From Helianthus annuus (taxonomy: Eukaryota > Streptophyta > Magnoliopsida > Asterales > Asteraceae), in assembly GCF_002127325.2 (NCBI RefSeq), contig NC_035434.2, forward strand, positions 78,000,711 through 78,064,710: a stretch of 64,000 nucleotides of DNA. Direction: 5' to 3'. Shown here piece by piece: positions 10,352 through 20,989 of the stretch. The translations under genes and the position numbers were made by a program. How positions within the stretch are numbered: position 1 is the first letter of the stretch; each line of letters begins with the position of its first letter. A model generated the notes under the pieces. The model saw only the letters and a program-made list of their open reading frames with translations, was not told the DNA's origin and did not search any database.

Positions 10352-11984
10352 TCATTTTATTGCCATTTTGGTCCAAAAATAAATCATCTGATATTTTGCT
10401 CCTGAGGAAAAAGACAAAATAACTGGATACCTAATGGCCTTTCGTAAACATTCAACATGATGGCTATGTTCCAATAATTCATCCTTCACAATAAGGTTTA
10501 AAATATGTGCCATACACCTAACATGAAAATGTTTTCCACCATCATACAAATTAGACAACTTTTTCACCAAAAGATTAATCATCTTATCATTACTAGAGGC
10601 ATTATCAATACTCATTGTCATGACATTCTTTATCCCCCAACCGTGAATACAATCTAACAATTCACGGCCATGTCATACCCTTATGCATTACCCAGTCATC
10701 ATTTATGAAATGACCCGTTACAACCATATAGTTAACCTTTTGACATGATGATGTCCAAGTATCGGTGGTCAAGTAAATGGTGTTAGTTGGTTTACTTAAA
10801 TAAGCCATCAACTTATTTCTTTCCTCTACATAATATTCCTAATATCCTTAGATAATTTATGTCGTGAGGGCAAATTGACCTTTCCATTTAACGCATTAGT
10901 GTACTCAACAAAAGCTGGATTTTCTATAAGCTTAAAAGGTAGTTCACCAACAATAAACAAGTCTAGCGTAGCTTTTTTTATTCTAACCTCGTCATGTTTC
11001 CAAACACTAACACTACCTTCCCCATTAGCTTCCTTTTTAAACACTAAATTATTTTGTTTTTTCTTAGCAATTACATAAGGAATCTTTTCACAAGTAGTAG
11101 AGTGTTGGCGAACACCGTGTGACAACTCGTATTCCAGAACCTTTCTTTGTGTTTTGACACAACTTGTATGAACATTACTTGATTGATTGATGTGCTTGAT
11201 TTTAGTGTATGTTACGAGGTTGTTATATTATGTGCTACGTGATTTTATGTGAATGCTTTAAGTATAGTTGCGTAACACTTGTCCTAATCACACAAGCCCT
11301 TTGGGGCCGTACACCTATCTCTCTCGGCTCACTATACTTGGTCGACTCGAGACCAAGGGCAGCCCATTAATGGGTTCGGCCCACTCCCTATGTGCATACA
11401 TGAACCTTTAGGGGGTTTAGTTTTCTCATTACTTGCAAAACAAGAACACACACATCAACCCTAATCGCCTCTCCCTCTCTCTCTCGTTTTCCTTTGAACC
11501 CGACGACAACACTCTCTCTCGAAGACCTTCTCGGCTCCATCTTGTATTCTGGTTAGTGTCTTGTTAAATTGTTATGAAACATCAAGTTGTGATTGTTGTG
11601 ATCTATGTAATATCTAGGGTGCTATGCTAGTAAAATTATAAATGAAATTGTGCTCGTAAATCTGGAACATGTGTTTGATTTCAAGGAGGATATATGTCAT
11701 GAAACGGTTAGGGTTGGCTTTGATTAGTTTGATTCGGGATTGATAAGCAATAGGTTGCATGATAGTCTTTGAACTCGTTAATCACATGATCCGATCGTAT
11801 GCTCCGTGTGATATTGATTAATTGTTCTTGATTAGATGATGATTAGGGTTGAATGAATATGATTGATTTCTGAATTGAATGTTGTTTGATCCGGTTTGAA
11901 ACTGCCAAAGTTGTTTGCAATTGTTACGGAACTAAATGAGCTGTAAATAAGGAAATATGTTACGTTCATGATCTCGACACGGGT

Positions 11985-12215
11985 TACGAGTCGAGAACTC
12001 ACAGTCTCGACTCGAGACCACACCACACCAGCACAAACAACATGACTCGAGATCATGGTTGCGAGTCTTGTTGCGACTCGAGACATGATTCGAGACCACC
12101 TAGTCTCGAGTGATGAACGTATGACCCGAGACCTCCTCAGTTGCGACTCGAGAACTCGTAGGCTACAACTCGAGACCGCACAGTCTCGACTCGGGATCTC
12201 TAGTCTCGACTCGAG
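11985..12215 (+). repeat. CTCGAG-rich word cluster in the solo LTR
   Basis: At least seven copies of variants of TCTCGACTCGAGACC, including GTTGCGACTCGAGA near 12070 and 12140. It is the counterpart of the cluster at 59635-59870 in the related LTR. Confidence 0.85.
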
Positions 12216-12664
12216 ACCATATACACGTGCACACTGTTTTGGACTTGCATGCTGTTACGAGCCCAACTATTTGGGCCGCATACTTGGACTTTGCTTATTT
12301 ACGTAGATGAGGCTATTGGATGTGTATGTGCACTATTGATTAACTGAAGTATTTATACGTGTGTGTACCATGATCAATACGTGTATGCAAATGTGTGTAG
12401 AAAACATACATGCACTACCTAAATACGAACCTGACTTGTATGGTACAACTATGTTAGGACGTGGTTGACCACAATATAGCTTGATTGACCTTTCTGTGTA
12501 TCTGCCGAGCAAACCAATGTGAGTTCACACTCTTACCAAGGCATGAGATTCCCGGGGTAGGGAATGGGATTGAATGGTTACTTGCACCTACATTGTTATT
12601 GGGAATTACGAATCACTGACCTCGTTAGGGGAAGGTCACTTATAGTTACTGCTAGACTAGTGAT

Positions 12665-12870
12665 ACAAATACTACTCTTCGCACATATGCCTGGAATGGC
12701 CGCGATACAAATACGAATCTTCGCACACATGCCTGGAATGGCCGCGATACTAATACTAAACTTCGCACACATGCTTGGAGGGCCGCGATACAAATATAAC
12801 TAGTCTTCAATACATGGGAAACTCCCACTAATCTTCGCAAACATGCCTGGAGGGCCGGGATACAAGCATA
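12665..12870 (+). repeat. Minisatellite in the solo LTR (about 50-bp unit)
   Basis: Four diverging tandem units share CTTCGCACACATGCCTGGA and GGCCGCGATACAAATA. At the corresponding place the sister LTR (59040-59270) has a tandem array of an unrelated unit. Confidence 0.8.
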
Positions 12871-13490
12871 AACGATACATGGTTTACTAAACGAACAAAC
12901 GATTTACGAAATGAACACTATAACTAAACAACCCACTGTGAACTCGCTCAACTTTGTTGTTGACTCTCTGTTACATGCCTTGCAGGTCGTTAGGTACACA
13001 TGGAGCTTGTACAGGGAGGCGCGGTCGTTGTGGACATGGATCATGGATGCGTTGTTAAACATTTATGACATTTCAAACTTTATACTTATGTTGGGTTTAC
13101 ATTTATGCTTCCGCTAAATATTGAAAATACTTATGTCTTGAACACCTTTCATATTGGTTTGGTTGAATTACATTTACTATTTACATTGTTCAATATGATT
13201 GGTGGCTTGATCCTGGTCAGTCACGCTTCCAAGCGGTGATACTCCGCGTGTGGATTTTGGGGGTGTGACACACCGGACGTACCGTTTCTACTTGGATCGA
13301 CTTTTATATGAGATTTGCAAGACTTACACCTTCCATACTTTCGCTTAACCTCGTCTTTTTCTTCTAGGTAAACCACATCAAAGTAATTCCAATAGGGTGC
13401 CCTTTCTCTACCAACTTTTTGAGCTTTCCTTTGGGTTCTTTTCCCATTTGATGCTTTCATTCTCTTGGAATTTGTTTCCACATTACCCAA

Positions 13491-13933
13491 TTCCGAGTCG
13501 CCATCAAGTTCGAAAAAAGTGGTTTCTTCAACAATAGTATCGTCTCCCTACACAATCAAACGCAAAAATATTAGAAATCTAAAAATAAGAAAAGATAAAT
13601 TGATAATTTATAACCAAACCATTAAAAAATTAACTTACTTCAATGAATTCCATGCTTTTTACCAAATGTGTGTGAATCAGTCTAAACTAATATCATACGA
13701 AAGGATAACACAAAATCAATTAACAGTTAATAAATATCAGTACTTCAGAATCAAGTTAATAATCATGACGGATTAAACTAATATAAATATGAAGGATTAA
13801 ACTAATAAAAATATGAAGGATAACACAAAATCAATTAACAGTTAATAAATTATTTAGTTTAAACATGAATGATTAAACTAATATAAATATCAGTACTTCA
13901 GAATCAAGTTAATAATCATTGATGTGTGACCGA
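13491..13933. other. AT-rich spacer with local duplications
   Basis: Phrases such as CAGTTAATAAATATCAG and GGATTAAACTAATATAAATA recur two to three times between 13720 and 13915. No gene is seen. Confidence 0.5.
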
Positions 13934-14301
13934 TCCCCTCCCCTAGCCTAGTTGGTCCCCATGTGGTTGGTTGGGCCGGTTTCCTCCTTGTGAGGTCGCC
14001 GGTTCGACTCCCGGCTGCGGCTATTTGGGGTGGGGACGTCCCAATAATGGACCGTATCCTATCGAGGCATGGTGCGGTCCTCGTGTGGGTGCAATATGGT
14101 TTTCGGGGTACGGTTCGACCGTACCCGGTTTTACCCAACTGTTACCCCAGTGAGTCTCTCGTGTGGGTGCAATATGGTTTTCGGGGGGAGATCAGCTTGC
14201 GCGGGAGCCGGGGCCTGATAGAACATCGCGTTTTCAAGTACGGGGCTGATGGGACCGGTGACAGCTAAGTCATGTATATAGAAAGTCACTCTCCAAAAAG
14301 A
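13934..14301 (+). mobile_element. tRNA-derived SINE with a 20-bp target duplication
   Basis: Box A (TAGCCTAGTTGG, 13944) and box B (GGTTCGACTCC, 14001) of a Pol III internal promoter are both present on the plus strand. The element is flanked by AATCATTGATGTNTGACCGA at 13914-13933 and 14302-14321 (one mismatch). A 29-30 bp segment starting CTCGTGTGGGTGCAATATGG is duplicated inside (near 14080 and 14157). The 3' end is A-rich. The A-to-B spacing (57 nt) is wider than in a tRNA, suggesting an inserted arm. Confidence 0.8.
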
Positions 14302-15552
14302 AATCATTGATGTCTGACCGACGTATTAAAAAAATAATGTTTTCTTGATGTCTGGCATATTAAAGCAAAAAAACATTGATGTCTGACTGACCGGTGTATT
14401 GCAATATATAAATGTTAAAGCAGAAAACAAAAAAAAGAAGCAAACATGAAACATGGATTTGGATTTATTTGAATACCTTGAAGAAAAGATAGATTTGGAT
14501 TTTGGATTCTTAAATAAAGGATTTTAGGTTTAGGTTTTATTGTATATTAGTTCAGTATATTGTAGTAGCCAGTAATATTAGTTGGACTTGGACTCTTCGT
14601 AATCCAACCTAAAAACCCCTTGGAATTCATTATTAAATTTGGTATTAATACCGGTATTTACCGAAAAACACCTATACTGATACCGTTTTTTACGGATAAT
14701 GAATTTCGAAAAATCTATTACCGATACCGGTACCGTTTATGATCGGTACGGTACCGGTATTTCGGTAAAAAATCTCATCCCTATCTTCAACATATGCTTG
14801 TACTCTTGAAAAGTAGTTCCAAGTCTTCAACAGATGTTTGCCATGCACTTGATCAGATGTTATGTATAGGTGTTCAAGATTCACTATCTTTGGGGAGAGT
14901 CTAGTTCAATCTTTCGCTTATTTCTTGATCATAGGATCGTGCTTTGGCTCTTGAATATTATCTGTTGTTTTGTAGGTCAAACATGAATTTTAATTACTCT
15001 GTTTGAAATTTCAATAATTTTTGGTGGTCACGTTGTGGATGTGATATGGCGATGAACAATGGTGATGCATGGTGGTGGGGATGATGTAGGTGGTCGTGGG
15101 TTATGGGTGGTAAGTGATTGTAATAACCACATGGACGCATATTGTAATAGAAAAAAAAAAGGTATTATAGTCTTTTACTATTTTTTTAACATTCAACCAA
15201 ACGTTTGAGGAACTGTGAGTGTCAAAGTGCAATGAAATTTCCATTACAGGGTGCCATTAAACAAAGAATAAAAGATAGGGTTTCAAAGTGTAAGTTTGGG
15301 TAAACCACAAAATCACAAATTACAGTTTACAAAAAGTAGCTGTGAAATATTACTAAACTATAGAGTAATTTTTACAGAATAGTAAGTAAATCCTAAGTAA
15401 GTTTTATAGTTAAACAATATTACTTACTTTATTAAGACAATATATTAAAACTTGTATATAATTTAATTATCTTATCCTTTGTTTTTTTTTTAAATCACGT
15501 ATATTGATTTTATTTGGAAAACAATAAGGAAAAGAAAATAAAAAGACTTGAA
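14302..15552. other. Intergenic DNA with a short ACCGGTA palindrome patch
   Basis: No gene is recognised. 14640-14775 is built from words such as TACCGGTA and GGTACCGGTA, self-complementary low-complexity sequence. Part of the SINE flank (ATTGATGTCTGAC) is repeated near 14345 and 14385. Confidence 0.5.
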
Positions 15553-15665
15553 TTTTTTTGAACGACAAATTTGGATCACTAACGGACCACTGGAGTATCA
15601 TCGCGTCACAAATGAAACCACACAATCATATCCATCTCCACTAAGCTATAATGTCTATACACTAA
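15553..15665 (-). mobile_element. Probable SINE, minus strand, partial boundary
   Basis: On the minus strand a box A-like TAGCTTAGTGG is followed, about 100 bases on, by AAATTTGTCGTTC and an A run (T run 15553-15559 on the plus strand). Box B is degenerate (GGTTTCATT). The same 3' tail occurs in the SINE at 19217-19334. I found no clear target duplication, so the 5' end is uncertain. Confidence 0.4.
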
Positions 15666-15840
15666 TTTGGAACGAAACCCAATAAATCTAGGAAACACCT
15701 CTTGTTAAAATTGCATCCAAAACCTAATGGTGCATAAGCCTTATTACATCCTTAAGACGCCACTAGACTAACGTGACAACATAAACAAATAAAAATCATA
15801 AATAACTTAATAAGACGTTTGTTTGAATAAAAATCCATTA

Positions 15841-15900
15841 ATTGGTATCATAATAATAATAATAATAATAAATAACTTAATAAGACGTTTGTTTGATTAG
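15841..15900 (+). repeat. ATA trinucleotide microsatellite beside a duplicated phrase
   Basis: About eight ATA/AAT units at 15849-15872. The phrase AATAACTTAATAAGACG occurs on both sides (15801 and 15872), a local duplication. Confidence 0.7.
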
Positions 15901-15984
15901 AACTAAAAATGATTAAAATTAAAAATCCATGAATTAGTAAATAAAACTTTCTTTTTGAATATAAAAAGTCAAATAGATTCGACC

Positions 15985-16120
15985 AATGGCCCAAATAAGT
16001 TTTACCATTCGGCCCAACATTGAAGTGGTGCCCTAGAAAAACACCAAACACTTTCGCCTCACAAACTCATGTATAAACACACCATGAACACATAAACCCT
16101 ATTCTCTTCCTATAAATCCC
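15985..16120 (+). promoter_or_regulatory. Promoter of the snoRNA cluster (site II, telo-box, TATA)
   Basis: Two site II elements (GGCCCA at 15988-15993 and 16011-16016), a telo-box AAACCCTA (16094-16101) and TATAAAT (16111) occur in order over about 130 bp. Site II plus telo-box is the known hallmark of plant Pol II promoters for snoRNA clusters and ribosomal-protein genes. The expected transcription start is near 16143. Confidence 0.75.
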
Positions 16121-16237
16121 TCGCTTTCTTCTCCAATTTCATCTTCAACTGTCCTCCCAACAATTTATCATAAAATTTTCTTCAATTCTTGTATTATTCT
16201 TTCATTGTATTTATCTTTTTTTTTTCTTTTCTGGTGA

Positions 16238-16328
16238 ATGCAAGTGAAGATAAAAAGACAGGGACATCAGAACTCTGTTTATGGAGTAAGGATTGATCAA
16301 GTCTGTAATGGGAATCTCTCTGATGCAT
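16238..16328 (+). ncRNA. C/D-box snoRNA 1, 25S rRNA methylation guide (snR64/SNORD74-like)
   Basis: The terminal stem ATGCA (16238-16242) pairs with TGCAT (16324-16328). Box C is GTGAAGA (16244-16250, one change from RUGAUGA) and box D is CTGA (16320-16323). The internal guide AGACAGGGACA is complementary to plant 25S rRNA TGTCCCTGTCT as I remember that sequence. The fifth base before the D'-like box points to the C that yeast snR64 and human SNORD74 modify. The second guide, TGGGAATCTC before box D, is complementary to GAGATTCCCA, a few bases upstream in the same 25S region, so both guides bind neighbouring sites. The nucleolar snoRNP would carry out 2'-O-methylation. Target assignments rest on memory of the rRNA. 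Confidence 0.75.
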
Positions 16329-16407
16329 GTATTTGATTTTTTTTTTTGTTAATATCTTCATAAAATTCGTTTGTTTGGTTATTTTGTTTTATTCCCTCAT
16401 TTTAATT

Positions 16408-16474
16408 GTTGCCAATGATGGTTTATAAATATACTTTGAGTTTACACAATGAAAAGAATTTTATCTGAGGCAAC
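16408..16474 (+). ncRNA. C/D-box snoRNA 2, 18S rRNA guide (snR54/U59-like)
   Basis: The terminal stem GTTGCC (16408-16413) pairs perfectly with GGCAAC (16469-16474). Box C is ATGATGG (16415-16421) and box D is CTGA (16465-16468). The guide AAGAATTTTAT directly before box D can pair with 18S rRNA GTGAAATTCTT (two G-U pairs). By the D+5 rule it selects an A in GAAATT, the site guided by yeast snR54 and human U59 from memory. At 67 nt it is short but within range. It lies 80 bases after snoRNA 1 in the same orientation, as in plant polycistronic clusters. Confidence 0.7.
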
Positions 16475-16517
16475 TTGATTTTTAAACATTTTAATTTTTT
16501 AAGTTTTTTAATAATTT

Positions 16518-16602
16518 AAAGAAGATGATGATAGATAAGACAGGGACATCTGCATTCCATTGGAGTATGATGATTTGTCTGTGGGAATATCTCTGATTTT
16601 TT
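16518..16602 (+). ncRNA. C/D-box snoRNA 3, diverged copy of snoRNA 1
   Basis: Box C is a perfect ATGATGA (16525-16531), box C' is ATGATGA (16567-16573) and box D is CTGA (16593-16596). It repeats the guide AGACAGGGACAT of snoRNA 1, followed by a D'-like CTGC, so it should target the same 25S cytidine. The D-box guide is damaged relative to copy 1 (GGGAATATC instead of GGGAATCTC), so the second target may be lost. The terminal stem is weak (A-rich against T-rich). Tandem duplication followed by divergence is common in plant snoRNA clusters. Confidence 0.65.
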
Positions 16603-16849
16603 TTATACTTTTTTCAACTAGTAATTAACTAGTCTTAATTCCCCGCGTTGTGGGGTGAAGACGTAAAACCATGCTACAAGCGTTGCGAGGTGAAGACGTA
16701 AAAACCGTGCTAAGTAGCAACCGAACGACAATCAAAACCGAGAAAAAAAAACGTAATGTAAAACCACAAATTTTTAACATCAAGTGACTCACGTTATGTA
16801 AAAAGTAGATGAAGTCAAATTTATACCGACACGTTTAGAAAGGTGAGGG

Positions 16850-18490
16850 GGTAAAAAAACCCCGATGGACCTATTATGACCACCAAACACATTACTAAGT
16901 AGCAACCGAACGATGACCAAATCCAGAAAAAAAAACATAAAATAAAAACTAATAAAAAACTAAACTTGTTTAACTTTTGTGGCAAAATGGTAAAAAAAAT
17001 CCAAGGTTTGTTACAAAAAAAAAACTAAATGTAAAAAAAAAGCCACAAAAGACAAAGAAAGATGATACTATTCATTACCATGTTACAAATTAATATATAT
17101 AAACAAAAGACAAAGAAAGATGATACTATTCATTATCATGTTACAAATTAATATATAAACAATTTATATATTTAAATTTACTAAAAGTTTAGCAGTTCGC
17201 CTGTGATGGATTTCGTTTGCATGTTTAAAAAGAATAAATAGTGATGAAATGCAAATATTGTCACTACCTCTGAGGCGAACCATGAACTGTACTTTATTAA
17301 GAGTTAATTGCAGTGTTATTTAAGGTTAGTAAATACGCTATTGATTATAGTGTTTTTATGTTATTTCATTTTTAGAGTGAATTAGAAAAAATAGACCCAA
17401 ACAATATGTCTAACATAATATTTGATTGAGTAAACTACGAAAATGTTCGGTTTGCTCATTTTTTGTCACTTTAGTTTAAAGTTTAAACCTTCTGAATCTG
17501 TTTTTATGGTTTCAGTTTTGTTGTGATTTTCATTCAAAAGCAAAACTTGGTTAGATTTTTCAGTTAACATTCAGTTTTTTTTTTTGTCTTTTTTCCTCCA
17601 TTTTAATGAAGGGTAAAATGGTCAAATTTTTTTAATTTGTTATAATAAAGTGTTGGAAGACTATTTTGTTCCTCATTAAAAAGGAGAAAAAAGACAGAAA
17701 AGCTGAATTTTAAAAGGTTAACGTACAAACTTGAAATCGCATATACCAAGTTTTAAAAGGTTTTTAAAATTTGATTTCAAAGACCATTTTGACAGTTTAC
17801 TTAATTTGATTTACATGTGAAATTATATTTTGTAAACATAGTTTTGATATATTTAGTTTTTCGAACAATTCTTCCTATATATTTAGTTTTTAGAGATATA
17901 TTTAGTTTTTTTAATGATTCTTTCTGTATATTTAGTTTTTTAGAGGTTGGTTAATGTACATATTTCTTAACGTATGATGTGTAAAAGATAGAAAAGATAT
18001 GTGTAAAAGATAGAAAAGATGAATTTTAAAAGGCTAACGTACAAACTTAAAACCACATGGACCCTGTTTTAAAAAGGCTTGAGTTTTGAACTAATGTGAT
18101 AAAAGTGATCAAACTTTAAGGACCATTTTGATAGTTTACTCAATTTGATTTACATATAAAAATATATTTTGTAAACGTAATTTTGATATATTTAGTTTTT
18201 TTTTAAACAATTCTTAGTTTTTTAGAGATATAGTTGGTTTTTTTAAATGATTCTTTCTATATATTTAGTTTTCAGAGGTTGGTTATCGTATAATATTCTT
18301 AAACGAACGATGTGTATGAGATGAAATTACACACGTTATAGAACTCAAAACCCATATCATGCATGTTGATAAACTATAATCACGTATGAACGTAATCACG
18401 CATTTACAAAATCAGGAATCACGATTGGGCAATGTAACGCCCATTTAGGTTTAATCTTAAAGAAACGACGCATCGGAAAAAGAGCATTAA
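16850..18490. other. AT-rich Helitron interior with internal duplications
   Basis: A segment of about 55 bp (GACAAAGAAAGATGATACTA...) is tandemly repeated at 17047-17100 and 17106-17160. A longer diverged duplication of about 300 bp pairs 17680-17950 with 18000-18290. No gene is seen. Confidence 0.6.
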
Positions 18491-19216
18491 AATTTCTTTG
18501 TTTATTAGACATACTAGGTTATACCCCGTGGTACCTACAGGTCGCCCTATTTTAAGGATATTAATATTTTATTAATTTTGTTAAAAGGGTTTTTTTTTTT
18601 ATAAAATTTGTGAGGATATATATTCAATATTTCAATGTTAATCCTATATACTCACAACTGTATAATTAAAATAAACTTAAATAATGTAACGTATTAGATA
18701 AGTTAACGACAAAGTGCATACTTTGTTTTCGAGCATTCTATAAGCATAGAAGTGTCTCGGACTCGTGGCGTGATAATTAAAAACGCATGATACTTGCCCT
18801 GAATTTACTTAAGGATGCATATTGTCTGTTCGATGACATGAGCAAATAATGTTTAAGGTACATGTTAGTTTAGCAACGACAAAAAGGGGATTTATTCGAG
18901 GATAAGAATTAATAAATTTAGAACTTAAGAGACTTTTCCCAAATTAATACAGATCGTCCATAAAGACTCAAATAAACATATGAAATATATGGTAAATCCT
19001 CTTAAAACCAAATTACACGTTGATTACAGAAGTTGAATCTATCGAAGTGGTATATTATATTTGATGGAAAACACAAATTTAATATCTTTTTGATGATGTA
19101 AAGAGGGGAGAATGATGTGTGAAATTAGGGTTCATGTTGAGAGGAATGAGACGATAACTGGTGATTATTAAAATGGGTTTTTTTGCAAGTAAAGAAGTTT
19201 TGTCCATAGGTCATGG

Positions 19217-19334
19217 TTTTTTTTTTTTTTTTGAACGACAAATTTCTTTTGTTCTTTGTTGTTTATGTGACTTGAACCCAAAACTTCAATCTTCCGAGCT
19301 GTTTAAAGGCTTTGCATTTGCCAATGAACCACCA
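19217..19334 (-). mobile_element. SINE inside the Helitron, minus strand
   Basis: On the minus strand, box A-like TGGTTCATTGGCAAATG and box B-like GGGTTCAAGTCAC are followed by AAATTTGTCGTTC and a 15-16 base A run. TCATGG flanks it (19211-19216 and 19335-19340). It shares its 3' tail with the copy at 15553. Confidence 0.5.
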
Positions 19335-19529
19335 TCATGGCCTTGTATTTGTTCATACGTTTTAGTTAGAAACCATTTCTTGGCCAATAATCAAATACTT
19401 TAAAACAGTTCAACAACAATTGGTTCAGTTGATAATCAAGTAAGTATAATTTCTTTAAAATAAAAAGAAAGATGTTCTTTCACAGCCAAATAACACGCGG
19501 TCTTACAACTCCGCCTTGTGATCAATGAC

Positions 19530-19973
19530 TCACTCGACTGGTAAGTTTTGTACTTCATTCATCACAGAATCAAATAGCACCGTTGACAAATAACGCTCCC
19601 CGAAGCTTGGAAAAACAACCTGGTACAAACCAGTAAAACGATATGTTAATAAAATTGAGCATTAAGAAACTGAATTCAACTGACTACAATATATCATGTT
19701 TTGATGAATCTTGAAACTTTAAATTGAGGGAGACTAAGATCATCTTACAACAATGAGTTTTCCTTCGTATTCTGGTCATTTTGCGATTTTAATTAAGGTA
19801 GCAGCAGCTACCCCGGATGATATCCCCAACTACACGACCCATTTCACAGACAATTTAACAAATCTCGGAAAAATGGATTTGTAACATTTTTTATGAAACA
19901 TATATGATCATACCAGCAAGCCTTCTTTCAGTGCAAGAAGCTTAGCAGTTTCAATGGCTTCTTCACCGGTTAT
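19530..19973 (-). pseudogene. Captured fragment of O-acetylserine(thiol)lyase (cysteine synthase)
   Basis: Three exon-like blocks on the minus strand match the C-terminal part of plant cysteine synthase, the PLP enzyme that makes cysteine from O-acetylserine and sulfide. Block 1 (19973-19914, 20 codons) encodes the EEAIETAKLLALKEGLL motif, between an AG acceptor and a GT donor. Block 2 (19829-19749, 27 codons) encodes the GISSG phosphate-binding loop and carries a TGA stop where relatives have Arg. Block 3 (19619-19530) encodes [19 protein letters not shown] and ends in TGA. Introns are retained, so the capture was of genomic DNA, as Helitrons do. A possible fourth block with an IQGAGAG phrase lies near 20385-20455. 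Not functional. Confidence 0.8.
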
Positions 19974-20704
19974 CTGAAAAGGGTTTGAAAAACATAACAC
20001 ATTAAGTAAGTTTATTATCTTTTACACAAAATAAAAATCCAACTTCATGCTCACCATTATAACTTCATCAAGAATGGGTGGGTTGGGTTTATTAAGAAAT
20101 GAGTTAGGATGGGTTTAAGTCAAGATGGGATTTTCTCAAGATGGATTTAGGCATGATAGGCTAAATAATAAAAAAATAAAAAAATCAAAAAACTACAAAA
20201 ATACAAAAAAAAAAAAAATCAAAAAAATTTAAAATAATAATAATTTTTTTGCAGACCAAATATGTAACTCTCTTAACTTAAAACATAGTGGCATGAAATA
20301 AGATCAACAAACTACCAAATCATTTCCCAGTATTTGTAAATGGAAACTGATCCTGAAGATCAATGATGTAGTATCATTGCCTGCTCCTGCACCTTGAATC
20401 ACCAACAGGTTCGGGTGCTCATAACACCGACTGCATATCTCCACCTGCAGTTACATTTTCGTCGACTAATTGATACAGTCGCTATAAAAAAGGTCACTAA
20501 AAGTTTACACGGAATTGTAACAATGTAAGAACTTAATTATCGCATTGTCGCTTCCTTTCAATCTGCCTAAAGCCGAATCTTTCGGAACTTCATGAATTCC
20601 AATAATGCACCTGTTACAAAATAAAGAAAAAACATTCTCCAATTGATCATAAACTGAATATACGAATGGAAAAATACGAATTTGCCAATTTCAAGCCAGT
20701 TACT

Positions 20705-20860
20705 TATGAAACGGTACGGTTAGAAACGGTTCGTGTCGAAACAGTTCGATTCGAAACGGTATTGGTCGAAACGGTACAGGTAGAAACGGTACGTGTAGAA
20801 GCGGTACGGGTTGAACCGCTTCGACGAACGGTTCCCGTCGAAACGGTACACGTTGAAAGT
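20705..20860 (+). repeat. 15-bp minisatellite inside the Helitron
   Basis: About ten diverged units of the type AACGGTACGTGTAGA. Because the period is a multiple of three, it translates as repeated ETVRV, but there is no sign of a gene around it. Confidence 0.85.
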
Positions 20861-20989
20861 CAATACCCATCAAAACTTTTATGTGCACATTTACCCCATA
20901 TGCATAGAACCTCAAAACTTTTATGTGCACATTTACCCCATAAGCAAACAACCAGAGTGAACAAAAAAATAGGTTCTTAAAATGTGGCG

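Larger units (their letters stand above)
11118..13270 (+). mobile_element. Solo LTR of a Tekay-type gypsy element
   Basis: 2,153 bp, TGTGACAACTC...GGTGTGACA, flanked by the 5-bp duplication CACCG (11113-11117 and 13271-13275), with no internal region. It matches, in reverse orientation, the 2.18-kb LTR at 58560-60742, which belongs to a chromovirus-type element. A solo LTR normally arises by recombination between the two LTRs of a full element. It holds a CTCGAG-rich cluster and a tandem repeat, listed separately. Confidence 0.92.
10352..13490 (-). pseudogene. hAT-family transposase pseudogene, split by a solo LTR
   Basis: Transposase of the hAT (RICESLEEPER-like) group. The N-terminal part (13490 down to 13271) carries a BED zinc-finger pattern with W-N-Y-F and C-x2-C spacing. 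The frame resumes without shift at 11117 once the LTR insertion and one TSD copy are removed. It then continues through RQHSTTC and the conserved block about DELPF-like (11000-10880). A frameshift or TAG lies near 10826. Further down, the catalytic-region phrases T-D-T-W-T, then S-I-D-N-A-S-S-N-D and R-C-M-A-H-I-L-N-L (10640-10490) are recognisable, with an apparent deletion between about 10690 and 10650. The C-terminal dimerisation domain is missing. Clearly dead. Confidence 0.85.

Noticed and set aside
13934..14020. tRNA gene at the head of the SINE
   Set aside because: Boxes A and B are present but the spacing is too wide and no acceptor stem closes; a 20-bp TSD and A-rich tail mark a SINE.
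14640..14775. ACCGGTA palindrome patch as a microRNA hairpin
   Set aside because: It consists of short self-complementary words and not one long arm pair; no mature-like duplex is evident.
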